Below are positions 23,523 to 35,354 of a stretch of DNA of 64,000 nucleotides, piece after piece. Made by a program: the position numbers and the translations under genes. Where the stretch lies: positions 16,878,501 to 16,942,500 of the forward strand of contig NC_079882.1 of NCBI RefSeq assembly GCF_029227915.1, in the 5' to 3' direction. Origin of the DNA: Hydractinia symbiolongicarpus. Taxonomy: Eukaryota; Cnidaria; Hydrozoa; Anthoathecata; Hydractiniidae. The notes beneath the pieces were generated by a model, which did no database searches, was not told the origin of the DNA, and saw only the letters and a program-made list of their open reading frames with translations. How positions within the stretch are numbered: the first letter of the stretch is position 1; the number at the start of each line of letters is the position of its first letter.

Positions 23523-24431
23523 ATGGCCTTTTGCAGTCTAATAAAGGCCTCACACGTAAATCACGTGGTTTCACCTGCCTGCGCAGGTTACCATTGGTCT
23601 AGTCCTTCCAGTCTCAATGCGCTACAACGTCCCAAGTCGTTTTCATTAGCGAAGTTGCCTTAGAACAATCTTAACTACGTCCTAGTCCTATAAAGGCTGT
23701 ATTATGGCCTTTTGCAGTCTAATAAATGCCTCACACGTAAATCACGTTGTTCCATTTGCCTGTGCAGGTTTCCATTGGCCTAGTCCTTCCAATCTCAATG
23801 TGCTACAACGTCTCAAGTCGTTTTCATTAGCGCCGTTGCCTTAAGACACTCTTAACTACGTGCACAGTCCTATAAAGGCTGTAATTTGGCCTTTTGCAGT
23901 CTAGTAAAGGCTTCATACGTAAATCACGTGGTTTCACCTGCCTGCGCAGGTTACCATTGGTCTAGTCCTTTCAGTCTCAATGTGCTACAACGTCCCAAGT
24001 CGTTTTCATTAGCGCCGTTGCTTTACAACACTCTTAACTACGTGCACAGTCCTATAAAGGCTGCAATATTGCCTTTTGCAATCTAATAAAGGCCTCACAC
24101 GTAAATCACGTGGTTCCATCTGCCTGCGCAGGTTACCATTGGACTATTCCTTCCAGTCTCAATGCACTACAACGTTGCAAGTGGTTTTTCTTAGCGCCGT
24201 GGCCTTAGAACACTCTTAACTACGTGCACAGTCCTATAAAGGCTGTAATATGGCCCTTTGCAGTGTAATAAAGGTCACACACGTAAATCACGTTGTTCCA
24301 TTTGCCTGTGCAGGTTTCCATTGGCCTAGTCCTTCCTGTCTCAATGTGCTACAACGTCTCAAGTCGTTTTCATTAGCGCCGTTGCCTTAAGACACTCTTA
24401 ACTACGTGCACAGTCCTATAAAGGCTGTAGT
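22431..24431 (+). repeat. Segment paralogous to 28260-30260 (11 monomers)
   Basis: Z, E, N2, W, X, T, U, V/W hybrid, Y, B2-like and W, starting 22431 to 24250. Each start has a partner exactly 5829 bp downstream. The first part (22431-23575) also matches 12124-13268, so this stretch exists three times. T at 23341 has CGTTTCAAG while 29170 has private AAAGTCTCACG. Confidence 0.83.
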
Positions 24432-24613
24432 ATCGCCCTTTGCAGTCTAATAAAGGCCTCACACGTTAATCACGTGGTTTCACCGGTCTGCGCAGGTCAC
24501 CATTGGCCTAGTCCTTCCAGTCTCAATGCGCTACAACGTCCCAAGTCGTTTTTATTAGCGCCGCTGCCTTACAACACTCTTAACTACGTGCACAGTCCTA
24601 TAAAGGCTGTAAT
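23523..24613 (+). repeat. Six-monomer HOR (1091 bp), isolated copy
   Basis: U (181 bp, ACGTCCTAG), V/W, Y, a B2-like unit with ATTGCCTTTTGC, W with AATAAAGGTC, and X. The same order returns three times at 29352-32260. The B2-like unit at 24068 has GTTGCAAGTGG where its partners have GTTCCAAGTGG. Confidence 0.82.
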
Positions 24614-25158
24614 TTGGCCTTTTGCAGTCTAGTAAAGGCTTCATACGTAAATCACGTGGTTTCACCTGCCTGCGAAGGTTACCATTGGTCTAGTCCTTTC
24701 AGTCTCAATGCGCTACAACGTCCCAAGTCGTTTTCATTAGCGAAGTTGCCTTAGAACAATCTTAACTACGTCCTAGTCCTATAAAGGCTGTATTATGGCC
24801 TTTTGCAGTCTAATAAATGCCTCACACGTAAATCACGTGGTTCCATCTGCCTGCGCAGGTTACCATTGGACTATTCCTTCCAGTCTCAATGCACTACAAC
24901 GTTCCAAGTGGTTTTTCTTAGCGCCGTGGCCTTAGAACACTCTTAACTACGTGCACAGTCCTATAAAGGCTGTAATATGGCCCTTTGCAGTCTAATAAAG
25001 GCCACACACGTAAATCACGTTGTTCCATTTGCCTGTGCAGGTTTCCATTGGCCTAGTCCTTCCAGTCTCAATGTGCTACAACGTCTCAAGTCGTTTTCAT
25101 TAGCGCCGTTGCCTTAAGACACTCTTAACTACGTGCACAGTCCTATAAAGGCTGTAGT
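24614..25158 (+). repeat. Y/U hybrid, V and W monomers
   Basis: Starts 24614 (181 bp; Y at the front, U at the back with ACGTCCTAG), 24795 V and 24977 W. The trio recurs at 27351, 27532 and 27714 with an offset of 2737, and the Y/U hybrid also opens the partial HOR at 31534. Confidence 0.82.
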
Positions 25159-26254
25159 ATTTATTGCCCTTTGCAGTCTAATAAAGGCCTCACACGTTAA
25201 TCACGTGTTTTCACCGGTCTGCGCAGGTCACCATTGGCCTAGTCCTTCCAGTCTCAATGCGCTACAACGTCCCAAGTCGTTTTTATTAGCGCCGCTGCCT
25301 TACAACACTCTTAACTACGTGCACAGTCCTATAAAGGCTGTAATTTGGCCTTTTGCAGTCTAGTAAAAGCTTCATACGTAAATCACGTGGTTTCACCTGC
25401 CTGCGCAGGTTACCATTGGTATAGTCCTTCCAGTCTCCATGTGCTACAACGTCCCAAGTCGTTTTCATTGGCGAAGTTGCCTTAGAACACTCTTAACTAC
25501 GTGCACAGTCCTATAAAGGCTGTAATATGGCCTTTTGCAGTCTAGTAAAAGCTTCATACGTAAATCACGTGGTTTCACCTGCCTGCGCAGGTTACCATTG
25601 GTATAGTCCTTCCAGTCTCCATGTGCTACAACGTCCCAAGTCGTTTTCATTAGCGCCATTGTTTTACAACACTCTTAACTACGTGCACAGTCCTATAAAG
25701 GCTGTAATATGGCCCTTTGCAGTCTAATAAAAGCCTCACACGTAAATCACGTGGTTCCATCTGCCTGCGCAGGTTACCATTGGACTATTCCTTCCAGTCT
25801 CAATGCACTACAACGTCCCAAGTCGTTTGCATTGGCGAAGTTGCCTTAGAACACTCTTAACTACGTGCACAGTCCTATAAAGGCTGTAATATGGCCCTTT
25901 GCAGTGTAATAAAGGTCACACACGTAAATCACGTTGTTCCATTTGCCTGTGCAGGTTTCCATTGGCCTAGTCCTTCCAGTCTCAATGTGCTACAACGTCT
26001 CAAGTCGTTTTCATTAGCGCCGTTGCCTTAAGACACTCTTAACTACGTGCACAGTCCTATAAAGGCTGTAGTATTGCCCTTTGCAGTCTAATAAAGGCCT
26101 CACACGTTAATCACGTGGTTTCACCGGTCTGCGCAGGTCACCATTGGCCTAGTCCTTCCAGTCTCAATGTGCTACAACGTCTCAAGTCGTTTTCATTAGC
26201 GCCGTTGCCTTAAGACACTCTTAACTACGTGCACAGTCCTATAAAGGCTGTAGT
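25159..26254 (+). repeat. Six-monomer HOR (1096 bp) with 4-bp insertion, copy 1
   Basis: X with an extra TTAT at its start (GTAGTATTTATTGCCC, 186 bp), then Z-like (25345, with GGCGAAG tail), Z (25527), E (25709), W (25891) and an X/W hybrid (26073). The next unit again starts with the 4-bp insertion. Confidence 0.9.
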
Positions 26255-27350
26255 ATTTATTGCCCTTTGCAGTCTAATAAAGGCCTCACACGTTAATCAC
26301 GTGTTTTCACCGGTCTGCGCAGGTCACCATTGGCCTAGTCCTTCCAGTCTCAATGCGCTACAACGTCCCAAGTCGTTTTTATTAGCGCCGCTGCCTTACA
26401 ACACTCTTAACTACGTGCACAGTCCTATAAAGGCTGTAATTTGGCCTTTTGCAGTCTAGTAAAAGCTTCATACGTAAATCACGTGGTTTCACCTGCCTGC
26501 GCAGGTTACCATTGGTATAGTCCTTCCAGTCTCCATGTGCTACAACGTCCCAAGTCGTTTTCATTGGCGAAGTTGCCTTAGAACACTCTTAACTACGTGC
26601 ACAGTCCTATAAAGGCTGTAATATGGCCTTTTGCAGTCTAGTAAAAGCTTCATACGTAAATCACGTGGTTTCACCTGCCTGCGCAGGTTACCATTGGTAT
26701 AGTCCTTCCAGTCTCCATGTGCTACAACGTCCCAAGTCGTTTTCATTAGCGCCATTGTTTTACAACACTCTTAACTACGTGCACAGTCCTATAAAGGCTG
26801 TAATATGGCCCTTTGCAGTCTAATAAAAGCCTCACACGTAAATCACGTGGTTCCATCTGCCTGCGCAGGTTACCATTGGACTATTCCTTCCAGTCTCAAT
26901 GCACTACAACGTCCCAAGTCGTTTGCATTGGCGAAGTTGCCTTAGAACACTCTTAACTACGTGCACAGTCCTATAAAGGCTGTAATATGGCCCTTTGCAG
27001 TGTAATAAAGGTCACACACGTAAATCACGTTGTTCCATTTGGCTGTGCAGGTTTCCATTGGCCTAGTCCTTCCAGTCTCAATGTGCTACAACGTCTCAAG
27101 TCGTTTTCATTAGCGCCGTTGCCTTAAGACACTCTTAACTACGTGCACAGTCCTATAAAGGCTGTAGTATTGCCCTTTGCAGTCTAATAAAGGCCTCACA
27201 CGTTAATCACGTGGTTTCACCGGTCTGCGCAGGTCACCATTGGCCTAGTCCTTCCAGTCTCAATGCGCTACAACGTCCCAAGTCGTTTTTATTAGCGCCG
27301 CTGCCTTACAACACTCTTAACTACGTGCACAGTCCTATAAAGGCTGTAAT
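26255..27350 (+). repeat. Six-monomer HOR (1096 bp) with 4-bp insertion, copy 2
   Basis: Adjacent direct copy of 25159-26254, ending in an ordinary X at 27169 rather than the X/W hybrid. Private change: CATTTGGCTGTGC in the W at 26987. The insertion is absent from the other X monomers (11760, 24432, 27169, 27896), so the doubling followed the insertion. Confidence 0.9.
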
Positions 27351-28259
27351 TTGGCCTTTTGCAGTCTAGTAAAGGCTTCATACGTAAATCACGTGGTTTC
27401 ACCTGCCTGCGCAGGTTACCATTGGTCTAGTCCTTTCAGTCTCAATGCGCTACAACGTCCCAAGTCGTTTTTATTAGCGAAGTTGCCTTAGAACAATCTT
27501 AACTACGTCCTAGTCCTATAAAGGCTGTATTATGGCCTTTTGCAGTCTAAGAAATGCCTCACACGTAAATCACGTGGTTCCATCTGCCTGCGCAGGTTAC
27601 CATTGGACTATTCCTTCCAGTCTCAATGCACTACAACGTTCCAAGTGGTTTTTCTTAGCGCCGTGGCCTTAGAACACTCTTAACTACGTGCACAGTCCTA
27701 TAAAGGCTGTAATATGGCCCTTTGCAGTCTAATAAAGGCCACACACGTAAATCACGTTGTTCCATTTGCCTGTGCAGGTTTCCATTGGCCTAGTCCTTCC
27801 AGTCTCAATGTGCTACAACGTCTCAAGTCGTTTTCATTAGCGCCGTTGCCTTAAGACACTCTTAACTACGTGCACAGTCCTATAAAGGCTGTAGTATTGC
27901 CCTTTGCAGTCTAATAAAGGCTTCACACGTTAATCACGTGTTTTCACCGGTCTGCGCAGGTCACCATTGGCCTAGTCCTTCCAGTCTCAATGCGCTACAA
28001 CGTCCCAAGTCATTTTTATTAGCGCCGCTGCCTTACAACACTCTTAACTACGTGCACAGTCCTATAAAGGCTGTAATTTGGCCTTTTGCAGTCTAGTAAA
28101 AGCTTCATACGTAAATCACGTGGTTTCACCAGCCTGCGCAGGTTACCATTGGTATAGTCCTTCCAGTCTCCATGTGCTACAACGTCCCAAGTCGTTTTCA
28201 TTGGCGAAGTTGCCTTAGAACACTCTTAACTACGTGCACAGTCCTATAAAGGCTGTAAT
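27351..28259 (+). repeat. Y/U, V, W, X and Z-like monomers
   Basis: Starts 27351 (181 bp), 27532, 27714, 27896 and 28078. The X at 27896 and Z-like at 28078 resemble 25159 and 25345 without the TTAT insertion and lead into Z at 28260. The segment looks like the pre-insertion form of the 1096-bp HOR. Confidence 0.78.
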
Positions 28260-30260
28260 ATGGCCTTTTGCAGTCTAGTAAAAGCTTCATACGTAAATCA
28301 CGTGGTTTCACCTGCCTGCGCAGGTTACCATTGGTATAGTCCTTCCAGTCTCCATGTGCTACAACGTCCCAAGTCGTTTTCATTAGCGCCATTGTTTTAC
28401 AACACTCTTAACTACGTGCACAGTCCTATAAAGGCTGTAATATGGCCCTTTGCAGTCTAATAAAAGCCTCACACGTAAATCACGTGGTTCCATCTGCCTG
28501 CGCAGGTTACCATTGCACTATTCCTTCCAGTCTCAATGCACTACAACGTCCCAAGTCGTTTGCATTGGCGAAGTTGCCTTAGAACACTCTTAACTACGTG
28601 CACAGTCCTATAAAGGCTGTAATATGGCCTTTTGCAGTCTAATAAAGGCCTCACACGTAAATCACGTGGTTTCACCTGTCGGCGTAGGTTACCATTGGCC
28701 TAGTCCTTACAGTCTCAATGCGCTACAACGTCCCAAGTCGTTTTCATTAGCGCCGTTGCCTTAAGACACTCTTAACTACGTGCACAGTCCTATAAAGGCT
28801 GTAATATGGCCCTTTGCAGTCTAATAAAGGCTTCACACGTAAATCACGTTATTCCATTTGCCTGTGCAGGTTTCCATTGGCCTAGTCCTTCCAGTCTCAA
28901 TGTGCTACAACGTCTCAAGTCGTTTTCATTAGCGCCATTGCCTTAAGACACTCTTAACTACGTGCACAGTCCTATAAAGGCTGTAGTATTGCCCTTTGCA
29001 GTCTAATAAATGTCTCACACGTTAATCACGTGGTTTAACCGGTCTGCGCAGGTCACCATTGGCCTAGTCATTCCAGTCTCAATGCGCTACAACGTCCCAA
29101 GTCGTTTTCATTAGCGCCGTTGCCTTACAACACTCTTAACTACGTGCACAGTCCTATAAAGGCTGTAATTTGGCCTTTTGCATTCTAATAAAGGCCACAC
29201 ACGTTAATGACGTGGTTTTACCGGTCTGCGCAGGTTACCATTGGACTATTCCTTCCAGTCTAAATGAGATGCAAAGTCTCACGTCGTTTTTATTATCGCT
29301 GTTGCCTTACAACACTCTTAAATACTTGCACAGTCCTATAAAGGCTGTAATATGGCCTTTTGCAGTCTAATAAAGGCCTCACACGTAAATCACGTGGTTT
29401 CACCGGTCTGCGCAGGTTTCCATTGGCCTAGTCCTTCCAGTCTCAATGCGCTACAACGTCCCAAGTCGTTTTCATTAGCGAAGTTGCCTTAGAACAATCT
29501 TAACTACGTCCTAGTCCTATAAAGGCTGTATTATGGCCTTTTGCAGTCTAATAAATGCCTCACACGTAAATCACGTTGTTCCATTTGCCTTTGCAGGTTT
29601 CCATTGGCCTAGTCCTTCCAATCTCAATGTGCTACAACGTCTCAAGTCGTTTTCATTAGCGCCGTTGCCTTAAGACACTCTTAACTACGTGCACAGTCCT
29701 ATAAAGGCTGTAATTTGGCCTTTTTCAGTCTAGTAAAGGCTTCATACGTAAATCACGTGGTTTCACCTGCCTGCGCAGGTTACCATTGGTCTAGTCCTTT
29801 CAGTCTCAATGTGCTACAACGTCCCAAGTCGTTTTCATTAGCGCCGTTGCTTTACAACACTCTTAACTACGTGCACAGTCCTATAAAGGCTGCAATATTG
29901 CCTTTTGCAATCTAATAAAGGCCTCACACGTAAATCACGTGGTTCCATCTGCCTGCGCAGGTTACCATTGGACTATTCCTTCCAGTCTCAATGCACTACA
30001 ACGTTCCAAGTGGTTTTTCTTAGCGCCGTGGCCTTAGAACACTCCTAACTACGTGCACAGTCCTATAAAGGCTGTAATATGGCCCTTTGCAGTGTAATAA
30101 AGGTCACACACGTAAATCACGTTGTTCCATTTGCCTGTGCAGGTTTCCATTGGCCTAGTCCTTCCAGTCTCAATGTGCTACAACGTCTCAAGTCGTTTTC
30201 ATTAGCGCCGTTGCCTTAAGACACTCTTAACTACGTGCACAGTCCTATAAAGGCTGTAGT
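28260..30260 (+). repeat. Second copy of the 22431-24431 segment
   Basis: Eleven monomers at a constant offset of 5829 bp. The first of its 1091-bp HOR units begins at 29352. Private changes include TTGCACTATTCC at 28442 and GCATTCTAATAAAGGCCAC at 29170. Confidence 0.83.
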
Positions 30261-30442
30261 ATTGCCCTTTGCAGTCTATTAAAGGCCTCACACGTTAATC
30301 ACGTGGTTTCACCGGTCTGCGCAGGTCACCATTGGCCTAGTCCTTCCAGTCTCAATGCGCTACAACGTCCCAATTCGTTTTTATTATCGCTGTTGCCTTA
30401 CAACACTCTTAAATACTTGCACAGTCCTATAAAGGCTGTAAT
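29352..30442 (+). repeat. Six-monomer HOR (1091 bp), tandem copy 1
   Basis: U, V/W, Y, B2-like, W and X/T hybrid, starting 29352, 29533, 29715, 29897, 30079 and 30261. The last unit begins as X and ends as T (TTATTATCGCTG, AAATACTTGC), which would normally precede U. The hybrid end therefore marks the exchange that joined this copy to the next. Confidence 0.88.
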
Positions 30443-31533
30443 ATGGCCTTTTGCAGTCTAATAAAGGCCTCACACGTAAATCACGTGGTTTCACCGGTCT
30501 GCGCAGGTTTCCATTGGCCTAGTCCTTCCAGTCTCAATGCGCTACAACGTCCCAAGTCGTTTTCATTAGCGAAGTTGCCTTAGAACAATCTTAACTACGT
30601 CCTAGTCCTATAAAGGCTGTATTATGGCCTTTTGCAGTCTAATAAATGCCTCACACGTAAATCACGTTGTTCCATTTGCCTTTGCAGGTTTCCATTGGCC
30701 TAGTCCTTCCAATCTCAATGTGCTACAACGTCTCAAGTCGTTTTCATTAGCGCCGTTGCCTTAAGACACTCTTAACTACGTGCACAGTCCTATAAAGGCT
30801 GTAATTTGGCCTTTTTCAGTCTAGTAAAGGCTTCATACGTAAATCACGTGGTTTCACCTGCCTGCGCAGGTTACCATTGGTCTAGTCCTTTCAGTCTCAA
30901 TGTGCTACAACGTCCCAAGTCGTTTTCATTAGCGCCGTTGCTTTACAACACTCTTAACTACGTGCACAGTCCTATAAAGGCTGCAATATTGCCTTTTGCA
31001 ATCTAATAAAGGCCTCACACGTAAATCACGTGGTTCCATCTGCCTGCGCAGGTTACCATTGGACTATTCCTTCCAGTCTCAATGCACTACAACGTTCCAA
31101 GTGGTTTTTCTTAGCGCCGTGGCCTTAGAACACTCCTAACTACGTGCACAGTCCTATAAAGGCTGTAATATGGCCCTTTGCAGTGTAATAAATGTCACAC
31201 ACGTAAATCACGTTGTTCCATTTGCCTGTGCAGGTTTCCATTGGCCTAGTCCTTCCAGTCTCAATGTGCTACAACGTCTCAAGTCGTTTTCATTAGCGCC
31301 GTTGCCTTAAGACACTCTTAACTACGTGCACAGTCCTATAAAGGCTGTAGTATTGCCCTTTGCAGTCTATTAAAGGCCTCACACGTTAATCACGTGGTTT
31401 CACCGGTCTGCGCAGGTCACCATTGGCCTAGTCCTTCCAGTCTCAATGCGCTACAACGTCCCAATTCGTTTTTATTAGCGCTGCTGCCTTACAACACTCT
31501 TAACTAAGTGCACAGTCCTATAAAGGCTGTAAT
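30443..31533 (+). repeat. Six-monomer HOR (1091 bp), tandem copy 2
   Basis: Starts 30443, 30624, 30806, 30988, 31170 and 31352. It shares with copy 1 the otherwise rare CCTTTTTCAG (29715 and 30806), CCTTTGCAGG, CACTCCTAAC and CCCAATTCG variants, so the pair is young. The last unit is a plain X with GCGCTGCTGCC and CTAAGTGC. Confidence 0.9.
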
Positions 31534-32260
31534 TTGGCCTTTTGCAGTCTAGTAAAGGCTTCATACGTAAATCACGTGGTTTCACCTGCCTGCGCAGGTT
31601 ACCATTGGTCTAGTCCTTTCAGTCTCAATGCGCTACAACGTCCCAAGTCGTTTTCATTAGCGAAGTTGCCTTAGAACAATCTTAACTACGTCCTAGTCCT
31701 ATAAAGGCTGTATTATGGCCTTTTGTAGTCTAATAAATGCCTCACACGTAAATCACGTTGTTCCATTTGCCTGTGCAGGTTTCCATTGGCCTAGTCCTTC
31801 CAATCTCAATGTGCTACAACGTCTCAAGTCGTTTTCATTAGCGCCGTTGCCTTAAGACACTGTTAACTACGTGCACAGTCCTATAAAGGCTGTAATTTGG
31901 CCTTTTGCAGTCTAGTAAAGGCTTCATACGTAAATCACGTGGTTTCACCTGCCTGCGCAGGTTACCATTGGTCTAGTCCTTTCAGTCTCAATGTGCTACA
32001 ACGTCCCAAGTCGTTTTCATTAGCGCCGTTGCTTTACAACACTCTTAACTACGTGCACAGTCCTATAAAGGCTGCAATATTGCCTTTTGCAATCTAATAA
32101 AGGCCTCACACGTAAATCACGTGGTTCCATCTGCCTGCGCTGGTTACCATTGGACTATTCCTTCCAGTCTCAATGCACTACAACGTTCCAAGTCGTTTGC
32201 ATTGGCGAAGTTGCCTTAGAACACTCTGAACTACGTGCACAGTCCTATAAAGGCTGTAAT
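31534..32260 (+). repeat. Six-monomer HOR, partial third copy (4 monomers)
   Basis: Y/U hybrid (31534, 181 bp), V/W (31715), Y (31897) and a B2/E hybrid (32079) that ends GTTTGCATTGGCGAAG. It lacks the CCTTTTTCAG variant of the two upstream copies and is closer to 23523-24613 in that respect. The HOR stops here. Confidence 0.78.
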
Positions 32261-35200
32261 ATGGCCCTTTGCAGTCTAATAAAGGCCTCACACGTAAATC
32301 ACGTTATTCCATTTGCCTGTGCAGGTTTCCATTGGCCTAGTCCTTCCAGTCTCAATATGCTACAACGTCTCAAGTCGTTTTCATTAGCGCCGTTGCCTTA
32401 AGACACTCTTAACTACGTGCACAGTCCTATAAAGGCTGTAGTATTGCCCTTTGCAGTCTAATAAAGGCTTCACACGTTAATCACGTGGTTTCACCGGTCT
32501 GCGCAGGTCACCATTGGCCTAGTCCTTCCAGTCTCAATGCGCTACAACGTCCCAAGTCGTTTTCATTAGCGCCGTTGCCTTAAGACACTCTTAACTACGT
32601 GCACAGTCCTATAAAGGCTGTAATTTGGCCGTTTGCAGTCTAGTAAAGGCTTCATACGTAAATCACGTGGTTTCACCTGCCTGCGCAGGTTACCATTGGT
32701 CTAGTCCTTTCAGTCTCAATGTGCTACAACGTCCCAAGTCGTTTTCATTGGCGAAGTTGCCTTAGAACACTCTTAACTACGTGCACAGTCCTATAAAGGC
32801 TGTAATATGGCCGTTTGCAGTCTAATAAAGGCCTCACACGTAAATCACGTGGTTCCATCTGCCTGCGCAGGTTAACCTTGGACTATTCCTTCCAGTCTCA
32901 ATGCACTACAGTGTCCCAAGTCGTTTTCATTGGCGAAGTTGCCTTAGAACACTCTTAACTACGTGCACAGTCCTATAAAGGCTGTAATATGGCCTTTTGC
33001 AGTCTAATAAAGGCCTCACACGTAAATCACGTGGTTTAACCTGTCTGTACAGGATACCATTGGTCTAGTCTTTACAGTCTCAATGCGCTACAACGTCCCA
33101 AGTCGTTTTCATTAGCGCCGTTGCCTTACAACACTCTTAACTACGTGCACAGTCCTATAAAGGCTGTAATTTGGCCTTTTGCAGTCTAGTAAAGGTTTCA
33201 TACGTAAATCACGTGGTTTCACCTGCCTGCGCAGGTTACCATTGGTCTAGTCCTTCCAGTCTCCATGTGCTACAACGTCCCAAGTCGTTTTCATTAGCGC
33301 CATTGCTTTACAACACTCTTAACTACGTGCACAGTCCTATAAAGGCTGTAATATGGCCTTTTGTAGTCTAATAAAAGCCTCACACGTAAATCACGTGGTT
33401 CCATCTGCCTGCGCAGGTTACCCTTGGTCTAGTCCTTTCAGTCTCAATGTGCTACAACGTCCCAAGTCGTTTTCATTGGCGAAGTTGCCTTAGAACACTC
33501 TTAACTACGTGCACAGTCCTATAAAGGCTGTAATATGGCCTTTTGCAGTCTAATAAAGGCCTCACACGTAAATCACGTTGTTCCATTTGCCTGTGCAGGT
33601 TTCCATTGGCCTAGTTCTTCCAGTCTCAATGTGCTACAACGTCTCAAGTCGTTTTCATTAGCGCCGTTGCCTTAAGACACTCTTAACTACGTGCACAGTC
33701 CTATAAAGGCTGTAGTATTGCCCTTTGCAGTCTAATAAAGGCCTCACACGTTAATCACGTGTTTTCACCGGTCTGCGCAGGTCACCATTGGCCTAGTCCT
33801 TCCAGTCTCCATGTGCTACAACGTCCCAAGTCGTTTTCATTAGCGCCATTGCTTTACAACACTCTTAACTACGTGCACAGCCCTATAAAGGCTGTAATAT
33901 GGCCTTTTGCAGTCTAATAAAAGCCTCACACGTAAATTACGTGGTTCCATCTGCCTGCGCAGGTTACCATTGGACTAATCCTTCCAGTCTCAATGCACTA
34001 CAACGTCCCAAGTCGTTTTCATTGGCGAAGTTGCCTTAGAACACTCTTAACTACGTTCACAGTCCTATAAAGGCTGTAATATGGCCTTTTGCAGTCTAAT
34101 AAAGGCCTCACACGTAAATCACGTGGTTTCACCGGTCTGCGCAGGTTTCCATTGGCCTAGTCCTTCCAGTCTCAATGCGCTACAACGTCCCAAGTCGTTT
34201 TCATTAGCGAAGTTGCCTTAGAACAATCTTAACTACGTGCACAGTCCTATAAAGGCTGTAATTTGGCCTTTTGCAGTCTAATAAAGGCCTCACACGTAAA
34301 ACACGTTGTTCCATTTGCTTGTGCAGGTTTCCATTGGCCTAGTCCTTCCAGTCTCAATGCAATACAACGTTCCAATTGGTTTTCCTTAGCGCCGTGGCCT
34401 TAGAACACTCTTAACTACCTGCACAGTCCTATAAAGGCTGTAATATGGCCTTTTACAGTCTAATAAAGGCCTCACACGTAAATCACGTGGTTCCATCTGC
34501 CTGCGCAGGTTACCATTGGACTATTCCTTCCAGTCTCAATGCACTACAACGTTCCAAGTGGTTTTCCTTAGGGCCGTGGCCTTAGAACACTCTTAACTAC
34601 CTGCACAGTCCTATAAAGGCTGTAATATGGCCTTTTGCAGTCTAATAAAAGCCTCACACGTAAATCACGTTGTTCCATTTGCCTGTCCAGGTTTCCATTG
34701 GCCTAGTCCTTCCAATCTCAATGTGCTACAACGTCTCAAGTCGTTTTCATTAGCGCCGTTGCCTTAAGACACTCTTAACTACGTGCACAGTCTTATAAAG
34801 GCTGTAATTTGGCCTTTTTCAGTCTAGTAAAGGCTTCATACGTAAATCACGTGGTTTCACCTGCCTGCGCAGGTTACCATTGGTCTAGTCCTTTCAGTCT
34901 CAATGTGCTACAACGTCCCAAGTCGTTTTCATTGGCGCCGTTGCTTTACAACACTCTTAACTACGTGCACAGTCCTATAAAGGCTGTAATATGGCCTTTT
35001 GCAGTCTAATAAAAGCCTCACACGTAAATTACGTGGTTCCATCTGCCTGTGCAGGTTACCATTGGACTAATCCTTCCAGTCTCAATCCACTACAACGTCC
35101 CAAGTCGTTTTTATTAGCGCCGCTGCCTTACAACACTCTTAACTCCGTGCACAGTCCTATAAAGGCTGTAATTTGGCCTTTTGCAGTCTAGTAAAGGCTT

Positions 35201-35354
35201 CATACGTAAATCACGTGGTTTCACCTGCCTGCGCAGGTTACCATTGATCTAGTCCTTTCAGTCTCAATGTGCTACAACGTCCCAAGTCGTTTTCATTGGC
35301 GAAGTTGCCTTAGAACACTCTTAACTACGTGCACAGTCCTATAAAGGCTGTAAT
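32261..35354 (+). repeat. Mosaic stretch without a clear HOR (17 monomers)
   Basis: Starts and nearest classes: 32261 W, 32443 X, 32625 Y (TTGGCCGTTTGC), 32807 E (TTAACCTTGGAC, CAGTGTCCC), 32989 J-like (CTGTACAGGATACC), 33171 D, 33353 E/Y hybrid (TTACCCTTGG), 33535 W, 33717 X/D hybrid, 33899 E (AAATTACGTGG), 34081 U, 34263 W/B hybrid, 34445 B2, 34627 W, 34809 Y, 34991 E/X hybrid and 35173 Y. Many units carry private changes and hybrids are common, so this part appears older or less homogenised. Confidence 0.75.

Larger units (their letters stand above)
13398..23575 (+). repeat. Super-HOR, copy 2, contracted (57 monomers)
   Basis: Paralogous to 121-13268. The offset steps through 13277, 12007, 11279, 11461, 11097, 10187 and 10307. 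The steps equal loss of 7 monomers (1574-2846), loss of 4 (B C D E/F, 3575-4302), gain of 1 (16128-16309), loss of 2 (H-I-J fused at 17035), loss of 5 (equivalent of 7393-8302) and a 120-bp gain (22129-22248). Private variants confirm pairing, such as CTCACGCG at 3393 and 15400, ATATAAAGG at 10669 and 20856, and GCACTCTA at 10851 and 21038. Homology stops about 53 bp into the monomer starting 23523. Because classes recur, the exact placement of some indels is ambiguous. Confidence 0.82.

Noticed and set aside
32087-32401. 104-codon frame, with similar ones at 53062-53376, 22129-22389 and 37357-37653
   Set aside because: Longer only because hybrid, truncated or mutated monomers remove a stop or shift frame. 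They read across two monomers in different frames.
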